Assembly: GCA_016190945.1 (NCBI GenBank)
Contig: JACPPO010000146.1
Location: 1 to 51,435, forward strand
Direction of reading: 5' to 3'
From: Acidobacteriota bacterium
GTDB taxonomy: Bacteria; Acidobacteriota; Vicinamibacteria; Vicinamibacterales; UBA2999
Length of the DNA: 51,435 nt
In this document: in pieces, positions 8,090-15,246 of the stretch
Position numbering within the stretch: the stretch's first letter is position 1
Layout of the letters: each line of letters starts with the position of its first letter
Translations under genes and position numbers: made by a program
Notes under the pieces: generated by a model
What the model saw: the letters and a program-made list of their open reading frames with translations, nothing else
What the model was told of the DNA's origin: nothing
The model's database searches: none

Positions 8090-9902
8090 GGCGCCGACGT
8101 TCGGACGGGGACGTCCGTCGTTCGCCAACGAGCGGGACGTCGACGAGTTCGTCGATACCTTGAGGCGCTACGAGAACGGCGAAATCTCCGCCGACGACTG
8201 GCGGCGGTTCCGCCTCCTGCGCGGCACCTACGGGCAGCGGCAGGACGGGGTGCAGATGATGCGGATCAAGATTCCGCAGGGCATCGTCACCGGCGGCCAG
8301 CTTCGCACGCTCGGCGACGTCGCGGCGAAGTACTCGCGCGGCTTTGGCCACGTAACGACCCGCCAGAACATCCAATATCACTTCGTACTGTTGAAGGACG
8401 CCGAGCTGGTGATGCGCGACCTCGCCGAAGTGGGCATGACCACGCGCGAGGCCTGCGGCAACTCGGTGCGCAACATCACCGCGTGCCCGTATGCCGGCGT
8501 CGCCCACGACGAGGTGTTCGACGTGACGCCGTACGCCGAGGGGATGACGCGGTATTTCCTCGGACATCCGCTTGCGGGCTCGTTGCCGCGCAAGTTCAAG
8601 ATCGCGTTCGAGGGCTGTCCTCACGATCATGCGCTGGTCTCCATTCACGACCTCGGGTGGTTCGCGCGCAGCGTCAACGGCCGGCGCGGCTTCCGGCTGA
8701 CTATCGCCGGCGGCACGTCGATTCTGCCGACCTCGGGGTACCTGCTGTACGAATTTCTCCCCGCCGAACAGATGCTCGAGGTGGCGGAAGCGATCGTCCG
8801 GGTGTACCACCGCCTCGGCGACCGCCAGCACCCCCAGCGGAACCGCATGAAGTTCCTCATTCGTCAGCTCGGATGGGACGCGTGGCGGCAGAAGTTCGAC
8901 GAGACGCTGGCGGAGGTTCGTTCGGAGGGCGGTGTCCCTTTCAATGCGAGCGCGGTCGCCTCGGCGCTTGAACGCGCGCCGGACTGGCCCGCATCGCCGG
9001 CTCCCTCGCTCGAGAAGGTCAAGCGGACGGTGGCCGGCGTGGACGTCCACGGCCCGGGGATCATGCCTGGGACCGTGAAGCTGCAGACGTTCGCCGACGC
9101 TTATCTCAGATGGATGCACACCAATGTCGGACTTCAGCGCCAGGCCGGCTTCGTACACGTGACCGTGCGCCTGCCGCTGGGCGACATGACCGCCGGCCAG
9201 ATGCATGTGCTGGCCGACCTCGCGGAGGCGTACGGCGACGGCACGGCGCGGCTCACTATCGGACAGAACGTGTTGTTCCGATGGGTGAAGGTTGGCGCGA
9301 TCCAGGAGCTGTATCAGCGATTGCAAGCGGCGGGACTCGGGTCGGCCGGAGCGAACACGGTTGCCGACGTGGTGAGCTGTCCTGGTGCCGAAAGCTGCCG
9401 CCTGGCGGTCACGCAGTCGCGCGGACTCGGACGCATCTTGACCGAATACCTGGATCGTCGCCCGGAATTGGTGGCGCTCGTCCAGGAAGGGGACATCAAG
9501 ATCAGCGGCTGCCCCAACGGCTGCGGCCAGCACCACATTGCCGCCATCGGCTTCCAGGGGAGCGTCCGCAAGGTGGGCAACCAGGCGCTTCCGCAGTATT
9601 TCGTCTTGGTCGGCGGCGGCAGCACCGAGTCAGGCGCGCAATTCGGGCGGGTGGTGTCGAAAGTCCCGGTCCGCCGCCTGACGACCGCGATCGATCGGCT
9701 GCTGACGCTCTACCAGGAGCGGCGCGACCCGGGCGAATCGCCGGGTGCGTTCTTCAGGCGTATCCCCGCGGCGACCGCAACCGACGCGTTGAAGGATCTC
9801 GCGCAGGTTCTGCCGAATGAGACAACCGCAGACGACTATATCGATCTGGGCGAAACGGGGACGTTCGAAATGGTCGTGATGGACGGGGAGTGCGCCTCGT
9901 AG
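8073..9902 (+). CDS. sir: Ferredoxin-type sulfite (or nitrite) reductase, siroheme protein
   Basis: A 609-residue siroheme/[4Fe-4S] enzyme that reduces sulfite to sulfide, or nitrite to ammonia, in six-electron steps. It has the duplicated ferredoxin-like and catalytic halves. The cluster ligands are SCPGAESCRLA (about residue 436-442) and ISGCPNGCGQH (about 480-484); the siroheme-site Arg segment is in NSVRNITACPYAG. Sequence alone does not separate sulfite from nitrite reductases. The cysteine leader peptide and siroheme genes in the same operon favour sulfite. The start overlaps cobA. Confidence 0.88.
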   Translation: MAVTDEAPTFGRGRPSFANERDVDEFVDTLRRYENGEISADDWRRFRLLRGTYGQRQDGVQMMRIKIPQGIVTGGQLRTLGDVAAKYSRGFGHVTTRQNIQYHFVLLKDAELVMRDLAEVGMTTREACGNSVRNITACPYAGVAHDEVFDVTPYAEGMTRYFLGHPLAGSLPRKFKIAFEGCPHDHALVSIHDLGWFARSVNGRRGFRLTIAGGTSILPTSGYLLYEFLPAEQMLEVAEAIVRVYHRLGDRQHPQRNRMKFLIRQLGWDAWRQKFDETLAEVRSEGGVPFNASAVASALERAPDWPASPAPSLEKVKRTVAGVDVHGPGIMPGTVKLQTFADAYLRWMHTNVGLQRQAGFVHVTVRLPLGDMTAGQMHVLADLAEAYGDGTARLTIGQNVLFRWVKVGAIQELYQRLQAAGLGSAGANTVADVVSCPGAESCRLAVTQSRGLGRILTEYLDRRPELVALVQEGDIKISGCPNGCGQHHIAAIGFQGSVRKVGNQALPQYFVLVGGGSTESGAQFGRVVSKVPVRRLTTAIDRLLTLYQERRDPGESPGAFFRRIPAATATDALKDLAQVLPNETTADDYIDLGETGTFEMVVMDGECAS

Positions 9903-9917
9903 CCGGTAGTCGGCTAG

Positions 9918-10109
9918 TTAGGAGTTGGCAGCGCTACCAACCACCGTGTTATCGCTCGCGAAAACGCTCGATTCGTTTCTCGTCCTCGGGCGTTTCGGTG
10001 TCGCGCGGGTTGACATCGCGTTCCGACGTCCTCGCCGACTGTGGCACTGTGCCTGATCCGTCGGAAGAGCAGGTGAGCGCGTGTCCGGCGCTGCGGGTGC
10101 CTCGGTCAT
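9918..10109 (-). CDS. Small hypothetical protein, possibly frameshifted
   Basis: The ATG at 10109 has an excellent Shine-Dalgarno (GGAGAGG, 4 bp before the start) on the minus strand, and the ORF runs 63 codons, beginning MTEAPAAPDTRS. The second half looks less protein-like than the alternative frame, which reads RDVNPRDTETPEDEKRIE then RFRER and TAA at about 9953. A real gene with one indel near 10020-10040 would join the two. It fills the gap between sir and the ATP-grasp gene. I do not recognise the family. Confidence 0.35.
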   Translation of the reverse strand: MTEAPAAPDTRSPALPTDQAQCHSRRGRRNAMSTRATPKRPRTRNESSVFASDNTVVGSAANS

Positions 10110-10111
10110 CG

Positions 10112-10140
10112 TTCCTCTCCAGTACTATCCCACCTATAAT
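10112..10140 (+). promoter_or_regulatory. Possible promoter of the ATP-grasp gene
   Basis: A perfect TATAAT at 10135-10140 lies 22 bp before the ATG at 10162. The -35 (TTCCTC at 10112, 17 bp spacing) is poor. Confidence 0.4.
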
Positions 10141-10161
10141 CGCGTACGATTCGAAACATAG

Positions 10162-11181
10162 ATGGGAAAGCTGAAGATCATCGTGCTATACGACCGAGTC
10201 CTCGTGGACGATACCGAGGCGCCGGCGACCGGCGACAAGGCGCCCGTGGTGCGCACGCTCGACAGGAAAGAGGTCGAGGAGGAGGTCACCGAAGCTCTGA
10301 CCAAGCTCGGTCACGACCCGGTGATGTACGAGCTCGACGGCACCCAGAAGAGCCTCCTTGGCCTTGCCAAGGTGGAATGCGACCTTGTGTTCAACCTGGC
10401 GGAATCGTTCGCCGACGACGACACGGCCGACTTCAAGATTGCCGCGTTCCTCGAATTGCTCGGGAAGAAGTACACCGGCACCGGCACCAACGGGTTGATG
10501 CTGGCGCAGGACAAGGCGGTCGCGAAGAAGATCTTCGCATTTCACGGCATCCACACGCCGACATTTGCGAAGTCCTACCGCGGCCGGCTCGATTTCTCCC
10601 ACGATCTCCAGTTTCCCGTCATCGTGAAGCCGGCCCGCGAGGACGGCTCCATCGGCATCGAGTTCAGCGCGGTGGTGAACTCCATCCGCGAGCTGATGGA
10701 GCGGATGGACTGGCTCCATGCCAACTTCGATTCGCCTGTCCTGATCGAGGAGTACATCGAGGGCCGGGAGATGTACGTCGGCGTGATCGGCAACGACAAT
10801 GCGGAAGCGCTGCCGATTGTGGAACTGGACTTGTCCAAACTGCCCGGCGGCACGCCGCGCATTGCGGCGGCAGAGGTGAAGTGGGGCAAGGGCACCAAGA
10901 CGTACCGGGATACGAAGTCGGCGATTGCGACCGACCTGCCGGAAGAAACGACGCAAACGTTGCAGCAGACTGCCATTGCCGCGTATCAGGCGCTGGAGCT
11001 TCGGGACTACGGCCGCGTGGATATGCGGCTGCAGGCTGATGGCCGGGTGCAGGTGATCGAAGTCAATCCGAACCCGTGGCTCAGCTCCCGCGCGGAGTTT
11101 GCCATGGCGGCGCGCAAGTCCGGGCGAACCTACACGCGCCTGGTCGAAGAGATCATCGAGCTAGCCACGGCCCGGGCCTAG
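10162..11181 (+). CDS. D-alanine--D-alanine ligase-like ATP-grasp protein
   Basis: A 339-residue ATP-grasp ligase. The central and C-terminal regions match Ddl: FPVIVKPAREDGSIGIEFSA, a VLIEEYIEGREMYVGVIGN segment, then DYGRVDMRLQADGRVQVIEV and NPNPWLSS for metal and ATP binding. The N-terminal 90 residues differ from classical Ddl but keep DLVFNLAESF. It could join D-Ala to D-Ala for peptidoglycan or another pair of amino acids; no mur genes adjoin it. The stop overlaps the convergent methyltransferase stop by 4 bp. Confidence 0.8.
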   Translation: MGKLKIIVLYDRVLVDDTEAPATGDKAPVVRTLDRKEVEEEVTEALTKLGHDPVMYELDGTQKSLLGLAKVECDLVFNLAESFADDDTADFKIAAFLELLGKKYTGTGTNGLMLAQDKAVAKKIFAFHGIHTPTFAKSYRGRLDFSHDLQFPVIVKPAREDGSIGIEFSAVVNSIRELMERMDWLHANFDSPVLIEEYIEGREMYVGVIGNDNAEALPIVELDLSKLPGGTPRIAAAEVKWGKGTKTYRDTKSAIATDLPEETTQTLQQTAIAAYQALELRDYGRVDMRLQADGRVQVIEVNPNPWLSSRAEFAMAARKSGRTYTRLVEEIIELATARA

Positions 11182-11708
11182 GGCCGTACCCGTCCGTCCA
11201 CCTTCCATAAATAGAGCGTTCGGGATTGGCCGTCTGCGCTTGTGAAGACATCGACAACATCCGGGTCCCAGTCACCCATCGCGAAGTTGTGCGACACGAT
11301 GCGGGCACCGGGTCGAAGCTGCCGAGTGAGAATCGGCCGGAGCTGCACGTTTTGCGCGGACAGCAAGTACAGCGTAACGACCGTCGCCTCGGATACATCC
11401 GTGTCCAGCGCGTCCTGGAGCTTGAACGTGACCAGGTGCTCGACCTGTGCGCGGGCGGCGTTCCGTTGCGCCTCAGCGATGCGCACCGGGTCGATGTCCA
11501 CCCCGACGCCGTGGGCCCCGAACTTCTGCGCCGCGGCGATGACGACGCGGCCATCGCCGCAGCCCAAGTCGTACACCACGTCGCGCGAGGTGACCGTAGC
11601 CAGCGCGAGCATCCGGGCGACGACATCCGGAGGCGTGGCCACGTACGGCGCGCGAGGAACCTGCGGCGCCGCCACGCCAAGCAGCAAAGCCAGAAGCAAG
11701 TGGGCCAT
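11178..11708 (-). CDS. Exported SAM-dependent methyltransferase
   Basis: Class I methyltransferase with motif I in VVYDLGCGDGRVVIAAAQ, the acidic residue in GVGVDIDPVRI, and a terminal SHNFAMGDWDPD block. The substrate is unknown. The first 20 residues, MAHLLLALLLGVAAPQVPRA, look like a short signal peptide or membrane anchor, which is odd for an enzyme that needs cytoplasmic SAM. Length is 176 residues. It stands alone, convergent with the ATP-grasp gene. Confidence 0.8.
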   Translation of the reverse strand: MAHLLLALLLGVAAPQVPRAPYVATPPDVVARMLALATVTSRDVVYDLGCGDGRVVIAAAQKFGAHGVGVDIDPVRIAEAQRNAARAQVEHLVTFKLQDALDTDVSEATVVTLYLLSAQNVQLRPILTRQLRPGARIVSHNFAMGDWDPDVVDVFTSADGQSRTLYLWKVDGRVRP

Positions 11709-11937
11709 TGACCGATTTTAGCGACGGTTCCGAAGAAGGAGCCCCACGTCCATACGCCCGTAGGCTTGGGCCGCCTTCGGGATGAGACCGACGGTCTCGG
11801 CCTCGGCTGTCGCAGCAGAGGACGCAAGCGGGTCTGGCGCGTCATTTCGTGAAGCCGCCGCTCAAGTCCCCACGAATCCGAGGGTTACGGCCCGCTTGGG
11901 CCGTGGCAGCCAGCGTACGCGGCGCCAGCCCACGGTC
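11709..11937. other. Intergenic region without a gene
   Basis: No supported gene. It holds a 7-bp perfect hairpin, ACGGCCC / GGGCCGT at 11887-11904, and a 6-bp hairpin GAGACC / GGTCTC around 11783-11797. Both may be decayed repeat material. Confidence 0.5.
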
Positions 11938-11963
11938 AAACGGCAGGATTAAACGGCAGGGTT
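11938..11963. repeat. Two 13-bp tandem repeats upstream of carD
   Basis: AAACGGCAGGATT is followed directly by AAACGGCAGGGTT, differing at one base. Confidence 0.7.
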
Positions 11964-11984
11964 AAGGTGCCAAAATGGGCTCAT

Positions 11985-12013
11985 TCTTGGCCATTTCCCG
12001 TTGATCTTGGCCA
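11985..12013. promoter_or_regulatory. Direct repeat flanking the carD -35 box (possible operator)
   Basis: TCTTGGCCA occurs at 11985-11993 and again at 12005-12013, exactly 20 bp apart (two helical turns) and overlapping the carD promoter. Such placement suits a regulator binding one face of the DNA. That is inference. Confidence 0.4.
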
Positions 12014-12029
12014 GAACGTGCGCTATACT
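12001..12029 (+). promoter_or_regulatory. carD promoter, sigma-70 type
   Basis: TTGATC (12001-12006), 17-bp spacer, TATACT (12024-12029). Predicted start at about 12036 gives a 5' leader of nearly 60 nt before the GTG start. Confidence 0.7.
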
Positions 12030-12093
12030 GACCAGTGCTGTTCCAGGCACGAAACCGGTCCTACCACCAACCTAATCCTGCTACGGGGGAAAC

Positions 12094-12690
12094 GTGACAT
12101 TCCAGGTCGGCGACAAGGTCATCTACCCAAATCATGGGCTCGGCATCGTCGAACGCGTCGAAGAGAAGACTATCCTGGGTACCACCTGCGGCTTTTTCCA
12201 CCTGCACATCGTGTCCAACGACACCACGGTGCTCGTGCCCGTCGCGAACGTCGACGGCGTCGGTCTTCGCAAGGCCGTTACAGACGAGGAAGTGGAGCGG
12301 CTGTTCGAACTCCTCGGCGACGGCCGGATCGATAACCATCAGAACTGGAAGGGCCGCTTCAAGGACAATTCCGACAAGATGCGGACCGGCTCGATCTACG
12401 ACATGGCGGACGTGCTCAAGAGCCTGACGTTCCTGAGCAAGTCCAAGAGCCTCTCGTTCCGCGAGAAGCGCATGCTCGATCGCGCCAAGGCGCTCATCAT
12501 CTCCGAGATCTCCGAGGTCGTGCGCGCGAAGGCGCTCGAAGTCGAGCAAAAGGTCGATCGCGCGCTCGAAAAATGCTTCATGGTCAAGGCGCGCAACATG
12601 GCGCGCGTCACCGCGCGCGCCAAGATCACCAAGCCGGTCAAGGCGAGCGTCATGGCCGCGGCGCCGCGCCGTGCGGCGCGCGCCTCGTAA
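12094..12690 (+). CDS. carD: CarD/CdnL-family transcriptional regulator
   Basis: CarD proteins bind the RNA polymerase beta subunit through an N-terminal Tudor-like domain and stabilise open complexes, notably at rRNA promoters. The N-terminal domain is clear: FQVGDKVIYPNHGLGIVE followed by TVLVPVANVDGVGLR. The helical C-terminal domain contains KSKSLSFREKRMLDRAK. An extra 30-residue basic tail (KITKPVKASV, RRAARAS) follows and could bind DNA or RNA. GTG start at 12094 with GGGGGAAAC upstream; 198 residues. It has its own promoter and terminator. Confidence 0.9.
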   Translation: MTFQVGDKVIYPNHGLGIVERVEEKTILGTTCGFFHLHIVSNDTTVLVPVANVDGVGLRKAVTDEEVERLFELLGDGRIDNHQNWKGRFKDNSDKMRTGSIYDMADVLKSLTFLSKSKSLSFREKRMLDRAKALIISEISEVVRAKALEVEQKVDRALEKCFMVKARNMARVTARAKITKPVKASVMAAAPRRAARAS

Positions 12691-12722
12691 GCTTCGCCCA
12701 ACTGACTCCAGCGTTCTTCGCC

Positions 12723-12750
12723 GCCCGGGAGTTCGTCTCCCGGGCTTTTT
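12723..12750 (+). terminator. Intrinsic terminator of carD
   Basis: GCCCGGGAG (12723-12731) and CTCCCGGGC (12737-12745) form a perfect 9-bp stem with a 5-nt loop, followed by TTTTT. Confidence 0.9.
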
Positions 12751-12816
12751 GTGTGTGCGCCAGGCATGGCGCGCCGCGCCGTGGCTGGCGGGGCGTATAT
12801 GCGGCGGGTGGCACGC

Positions 12817-13058
12817 GACGATTCCGGCGGACCCGAGGCTCAGCCCCTCATCGAGCAAGTCGTGCGGCGAGAAAACCTCGTCGCCGAGCACGCGCGCGTA
12901 GTGCCGGAACGGTGCGGCACCAGGCGTCGACGGCACGTCAGTCGGCGACCTGCCGGCCTACTGTCGGCAGTACGGGTCGCGCATCCGGGGGCAGCGGCTC
13001 AGCGGCACGTATCTCCCGCAGCCCGTGCGGTGCGTAGACATCCCCAAACCGACGGACA
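12817..13058 (+). pseudogene. Group II intron reverse transcriptase/maturase fragment
   Basis: The start of an intron-encoded reverse transcriptase is recognisable in two frames. Frame one reads DDSGGPEAQPLIEQVVRREN then LVAEHARVV, ending at about 12903. One extra base at about 12904 shifts the frame, which then continues as RNGAAPGVDGTSVGDLP, QRLSGTYLPQPVR and IPKPTDKGP. This matches the N-terminal region (RT-0 to RT-1) of LtrA-type proteins. Similarity stops at about 13058 before the catalytic YADD region, so it is a truncated, dead copy. No intron RNA domains are evident. Confidence 0.75.
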
Positions 13059-13105
13059 AGGGACCGTTTGTCACTCGAGCGGAGACGTCGTAGGTCGCGC
13101 TGCAG

Positions 13106-13290
13106 TTACTTGAGAGATCCTGCTCGATTGGCGTTTTCTTGTTCCCTTTTGAGATGTCGTAGGTAAGAGGCTTCGCCCTGTGCGGCCGCCAGGCGCGCGC
13201 TGATAACCGCAAGCTCCAGCTTGGGAGTCTCGGCGGCGGGCTGCCGAACGAGAGTGACGGCTACCCAAGAGCAATCGCGGCGATGAACAT
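13106..13290 (-). pseudogene. Small exported coiled-coil protein, apparently frameshifted
   Basis: An ATG at 13290 gives MFIAAIALG then a stop. One base lost near 13262 would join it to an open frame reading AVTLVRQPAAETPKLELAVI, SARLAAAQGEASYLRHLK, REQENANRAGSLK and TAA at 13106-13108. The result would be a 60-residue protein with a hydrophobic start and a charged coiled-coil tail. No Shine-Dalgarno is seen. It may be a decayed gene or a sequence error; I do not recognise the family. Confidence 0.3.
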
Positions 13291-13368
13291 GACAGTATCA
13301 AGTGTAGCGGAGTGACGAGTGCTTCGCACGCCTTAAGCGCTCTCGGGCGGCGAAGCCGCCGAGTCGAA

Positions 13369-13443
13369 TGGTGGGCGCGGATGGAATCGAACCATCGACC
13401 CCCCGCGTGTGAAGCGGATGCTCTACCGCTGAGCCACGCGCCC
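13369..13443 (-). tRNA. tRNA-Val (anticodon CAC)
   Basis: Read on the minus strand from 13443. Acceptor arms GGGCGCG / CGCGCCC, D stem GCTC / GAGC, anticodon arm TCCGC-TTCACAC-GCGGG, T arm GATGG-TTCGATT-CCATC, and encoded ACCA. The anticodon CAC reads GUG (Val). Confidence 0.95.
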
Positions 13444-13456
13444 GTATGTTGCGCAA

Positions 13457-13476
13457 GGCGGATCTTCAGATCCGCC
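13457..13476. other. Perfect 9-bp hairpin beside tRNA-Val
   Basis: GGCGGATCT and AGATCCGCC pair around a 2-nt loop, between the tRNA and the upp fragment. There is no T tract, so a terminator is not certain; it may be an old upp terminator or a processing site. Confidence 0.45.
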
Positions 13477-13484
13477 AACAAATT

Positions 13485-13673
13485 TCAGTCTAGCACAGCA
13501 GTCCCGTACAGCCGATCGCCAAAGTCGCCGAGGCCGGGGACGAAGTACTTGCGCGCGTCGAGGTAGCGATCGACGACCGGCGTGTATACGGGAACTTCGG
13601 GGTGGTGCCGCTCAACCAGCGCCACGCCCTCTGGCGCGGCAACGATGCAGATCATGCGAATCGTCGCTTGCGG
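13485..13673 (-). pseudogene. upp: Uracil phosphoribosyltransferase, C-terminal fragment
   Basis: The minus strand encodes the last third of Upp: RMICIVAAPEGVALVERHH, PEVPVYTPVVDRYLDARK and YFVPGLGDFGDRLYGT, ending VLD. This includes the PRPP/uracil-binding C-terminal block of the pyrimidine salvage enzyme. An in-frame TGA at 13674-13676 and the loss of all sequence upstream show that the rest of the gene is gone. The break abuts the amidohydrolase fragment head to head. Confidence 0.85.
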
Positions 13674-14061
13674 TCACCAAGGGCACCGTTGTGACGATGG
13701 ATGACGACGGCCGCGTCGTTGCCAGCGGTGCCGTGGCGATTGACGGATCCGACATCGTCGCGGTCGATGTGGCCGATGCGATTCAGCAGGAGTTCCGCGG
13801 CAGCGAGACGATCGACGCCGCCGGCCGGGTGGTGCTTCCGGGTCTGATCAACACGCACATCCGCGCGCTCATGGTGCTGTGCCGCGGGCTCGTCGCCAGG
13901 GAGACAAAGGCGGCCGGCCTGCGCGGCGTTGGCGTCTCACACAAGCTCGAGAGCAACATGAAGCTGGCCAGCGGGACCGCAAGATGGTGACGCTGGATGA
14001 GGCCGCCGTCCTCCGCGACGCGCGGCCCCGGGCGCAGAAAGTGCGCGCGGCGGTCAAGTAG
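13673..14061 (+). pseudogene. TrzA/MtaD-type amidohydrolase, internally deleted and frameshifted
   Basis: Three blocks of one amidohydrolase (the family of S-adenosylhomocysteine, guanine and atrazine deaminases) remain in order. An N-terminal block reads VTKGTVVTMDDDGRVV and RVVLPGLINTHIRALMVL, where THI replaces the metal-binding THxH. A short middle block reads RGVGVSHKLESNMKLASG. A C-terminal block in another frame reads DRKMVTLDEAAVLRDA, then RAQKVRAAVK and stop at 14061. About 300 residues of the barrel are missing. It overlaps the end of hpt by 8 bp. Confidence 0.8.
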
Positions 14062-14575
14062 CGCCAGGGTCGTCGTCCAGGACGGCGATATATGGCAGGT
14101 TCCGATGTTGCTCGGCGCAATCGAGACCGTAGCCCACGACGAACTTGTCCTCGATGGTGAAGCCAACGTACTCGACGCTCACTTCGATCTGCCGTCGGGA
14201 CGGCCTGCTGAGAAGGCACGCCGTGCGCAGGCTGCGCGGCGATCGCGCTCGCAGGATGTCCTGCAGGCAGACCAGCGTCAGCCCCGTATCGACGATGTCC
14301 TCGACAATCACCACGTCGCGTCCCTCGATGCCTGCGTCCAGATCCTTCAGCAGCTGCACCTGCCCGGACGAGGAGGATCTCTTGCCGTAGCTCGATACCG
14401 CCATGAAATCGAACGAACAGCGCCCGGGAAGGGCCCTCGCGAGATCCGACAGAAAGACAAACGCGCCCTTGAGGACCGCGATGAGATGTACGCCATCGGG
14501 GTGATCGCGCCGGATGTCGGCGGCCATCTCACGCACACGCCGCTGAATGTCGTCGGAAGAGATGAGAACGTTCAT
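14054..14575 (-). CDS. hpt: Hypoxanthine phosphoribosyltransferase
   Basis: Salvages hypoxanthine (and usually guanine) to the nucleotide with PRPP. The PRPP loop is DVVIVEDIVDTGLTL; the mobile loop has SSYG, and GYGLDCAEQHRNLPYIAVL closes the active site. I chose ATG at 14575 (MNVLISSDDIQRRV, 173 residues), since the next upstream start adds only a short odd extension. It is adjacent to the upp and amidohydrolase remnants, suggesting an old nucleobase-salvage cluster. Divergent from the RpiB-like gene. Confidence 0.93.
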   Translation of the reverse strand: MNVLISSDDIQRRVREMAADIRRDHPDGVHLIAVLKGAFVFLSDLARALPGRCSFDFMAVSSYGKRSSSSGQVQLLKDLDAGIEGRDVVIVEDIVDTGLTLVCLQDILRARSPRSLRTACLLSRPSRRQIEVSVEYVGFTIEDKFVVGYGLDCAEQHRNLPYIAVLDDDPGAT

Positions 14576-14625
14576 CGTTGGGTTGAGCGGCCGCCGCACG
14601 CGAGAGTAACATAGCGTGCCGGCCG

Positions 14626-15246
14626 ATGAAACGCTTCCAGATGATTACCGAGGCTGACGCCCGCGTCCTCGATTACGGGAGCACCGTCATCCTGGCCGCC
14701 GGCGGCCACGTCACGCCGCTCGCACACGACACGCTGAAGGCGCGGCGTGTCTCGGTCGTCCGCGAAGGCGTCGACGTCGACGCTGAATCGCTGGCTCCGC
14801 CGAGTCGGATCCGTACTGTAGCCATCGCGGGCGACCATACGGGCGTGGCGCTGAAGAAAGCGATCCTCCAGCATTTGCGCGGTCGCGGCATGGCCGTGCA
14901 CGACCTGGGCACCGGCACCAGCGAGCCGGTGGATTATCCGGATACCGCGGCGTCCGTTGCCGTGCGGATCTCCCGCGGCGAGGCCGACGCCGGCATCGTG
15001 ATCGATGGCGCGGGGCTCGGGTCGACGATTGCCGCCAACAAGGTCAGCGGCGTCCGCGCCGCCATGTGCCTCAACCAGACGCTGGCCCGGTACGCGCGGC
15101 AGCACAATGGCGCGAACGTGCTGGCGCTGGGGTCGACGCTTGTCACGCCGGAAGAGGCGTTGGCGATCGTCGATACGTTCATCGACACGCCGATGCGCGA
15201 GCCGCGGTACATTCGCAGGCTCACGAAGATCCGGGATCTGGAGTGA
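14626..15246 (+). CDS. RpiB/LacAB-family sugar-phosphate isomerase-like protein with N-terminal extension
   Basis: Residues about 62-206 match Rpi[14 protein letters not shown] (Asp-His pair), then [14 protein letters not shown] and [14 protein letters not shown]. The usual catalytic Cys motif (CGTGIG) is replaced by DGAGLG, so the enzyme is either inactive or uses another base; some actinobacterial RpiB also lack this Cys. The first 60 residues ([37 protein letters not shown]) are not part of RpiB and resemble the TPAARxxLxxRxI segment of ethanolamine- and microcompartment-linked proteins. The stop overlaps the deoC GTG. Confidence 0.75.
   Translation: MKRFQMITEADARVLDYGSTVILAAGGHVTPLAHDTLKARRVSVVREGVDVDAESLAPPSRIRTVAIAGDHTGVALKKAILQHLRGRGMAVHDLGTGTSEPVDYPDTAASVAVRISRGEADAGIVIDGAGLGSTIAANKVSGVRAAMCLNQTLARYARQHNGANVLALGSTLVTPEEALAIVDTFIDTPMREPRYIRRLTKIRDLE

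Noticed and set aside
12958-13212. An 84-codon minus-strand frame with TYDISKGNKKTPIEQ
   Set aside because: It crosses the reverse transcriptase fragment, and the alternative minus frame (coiled-coil tail) is more protein-like.
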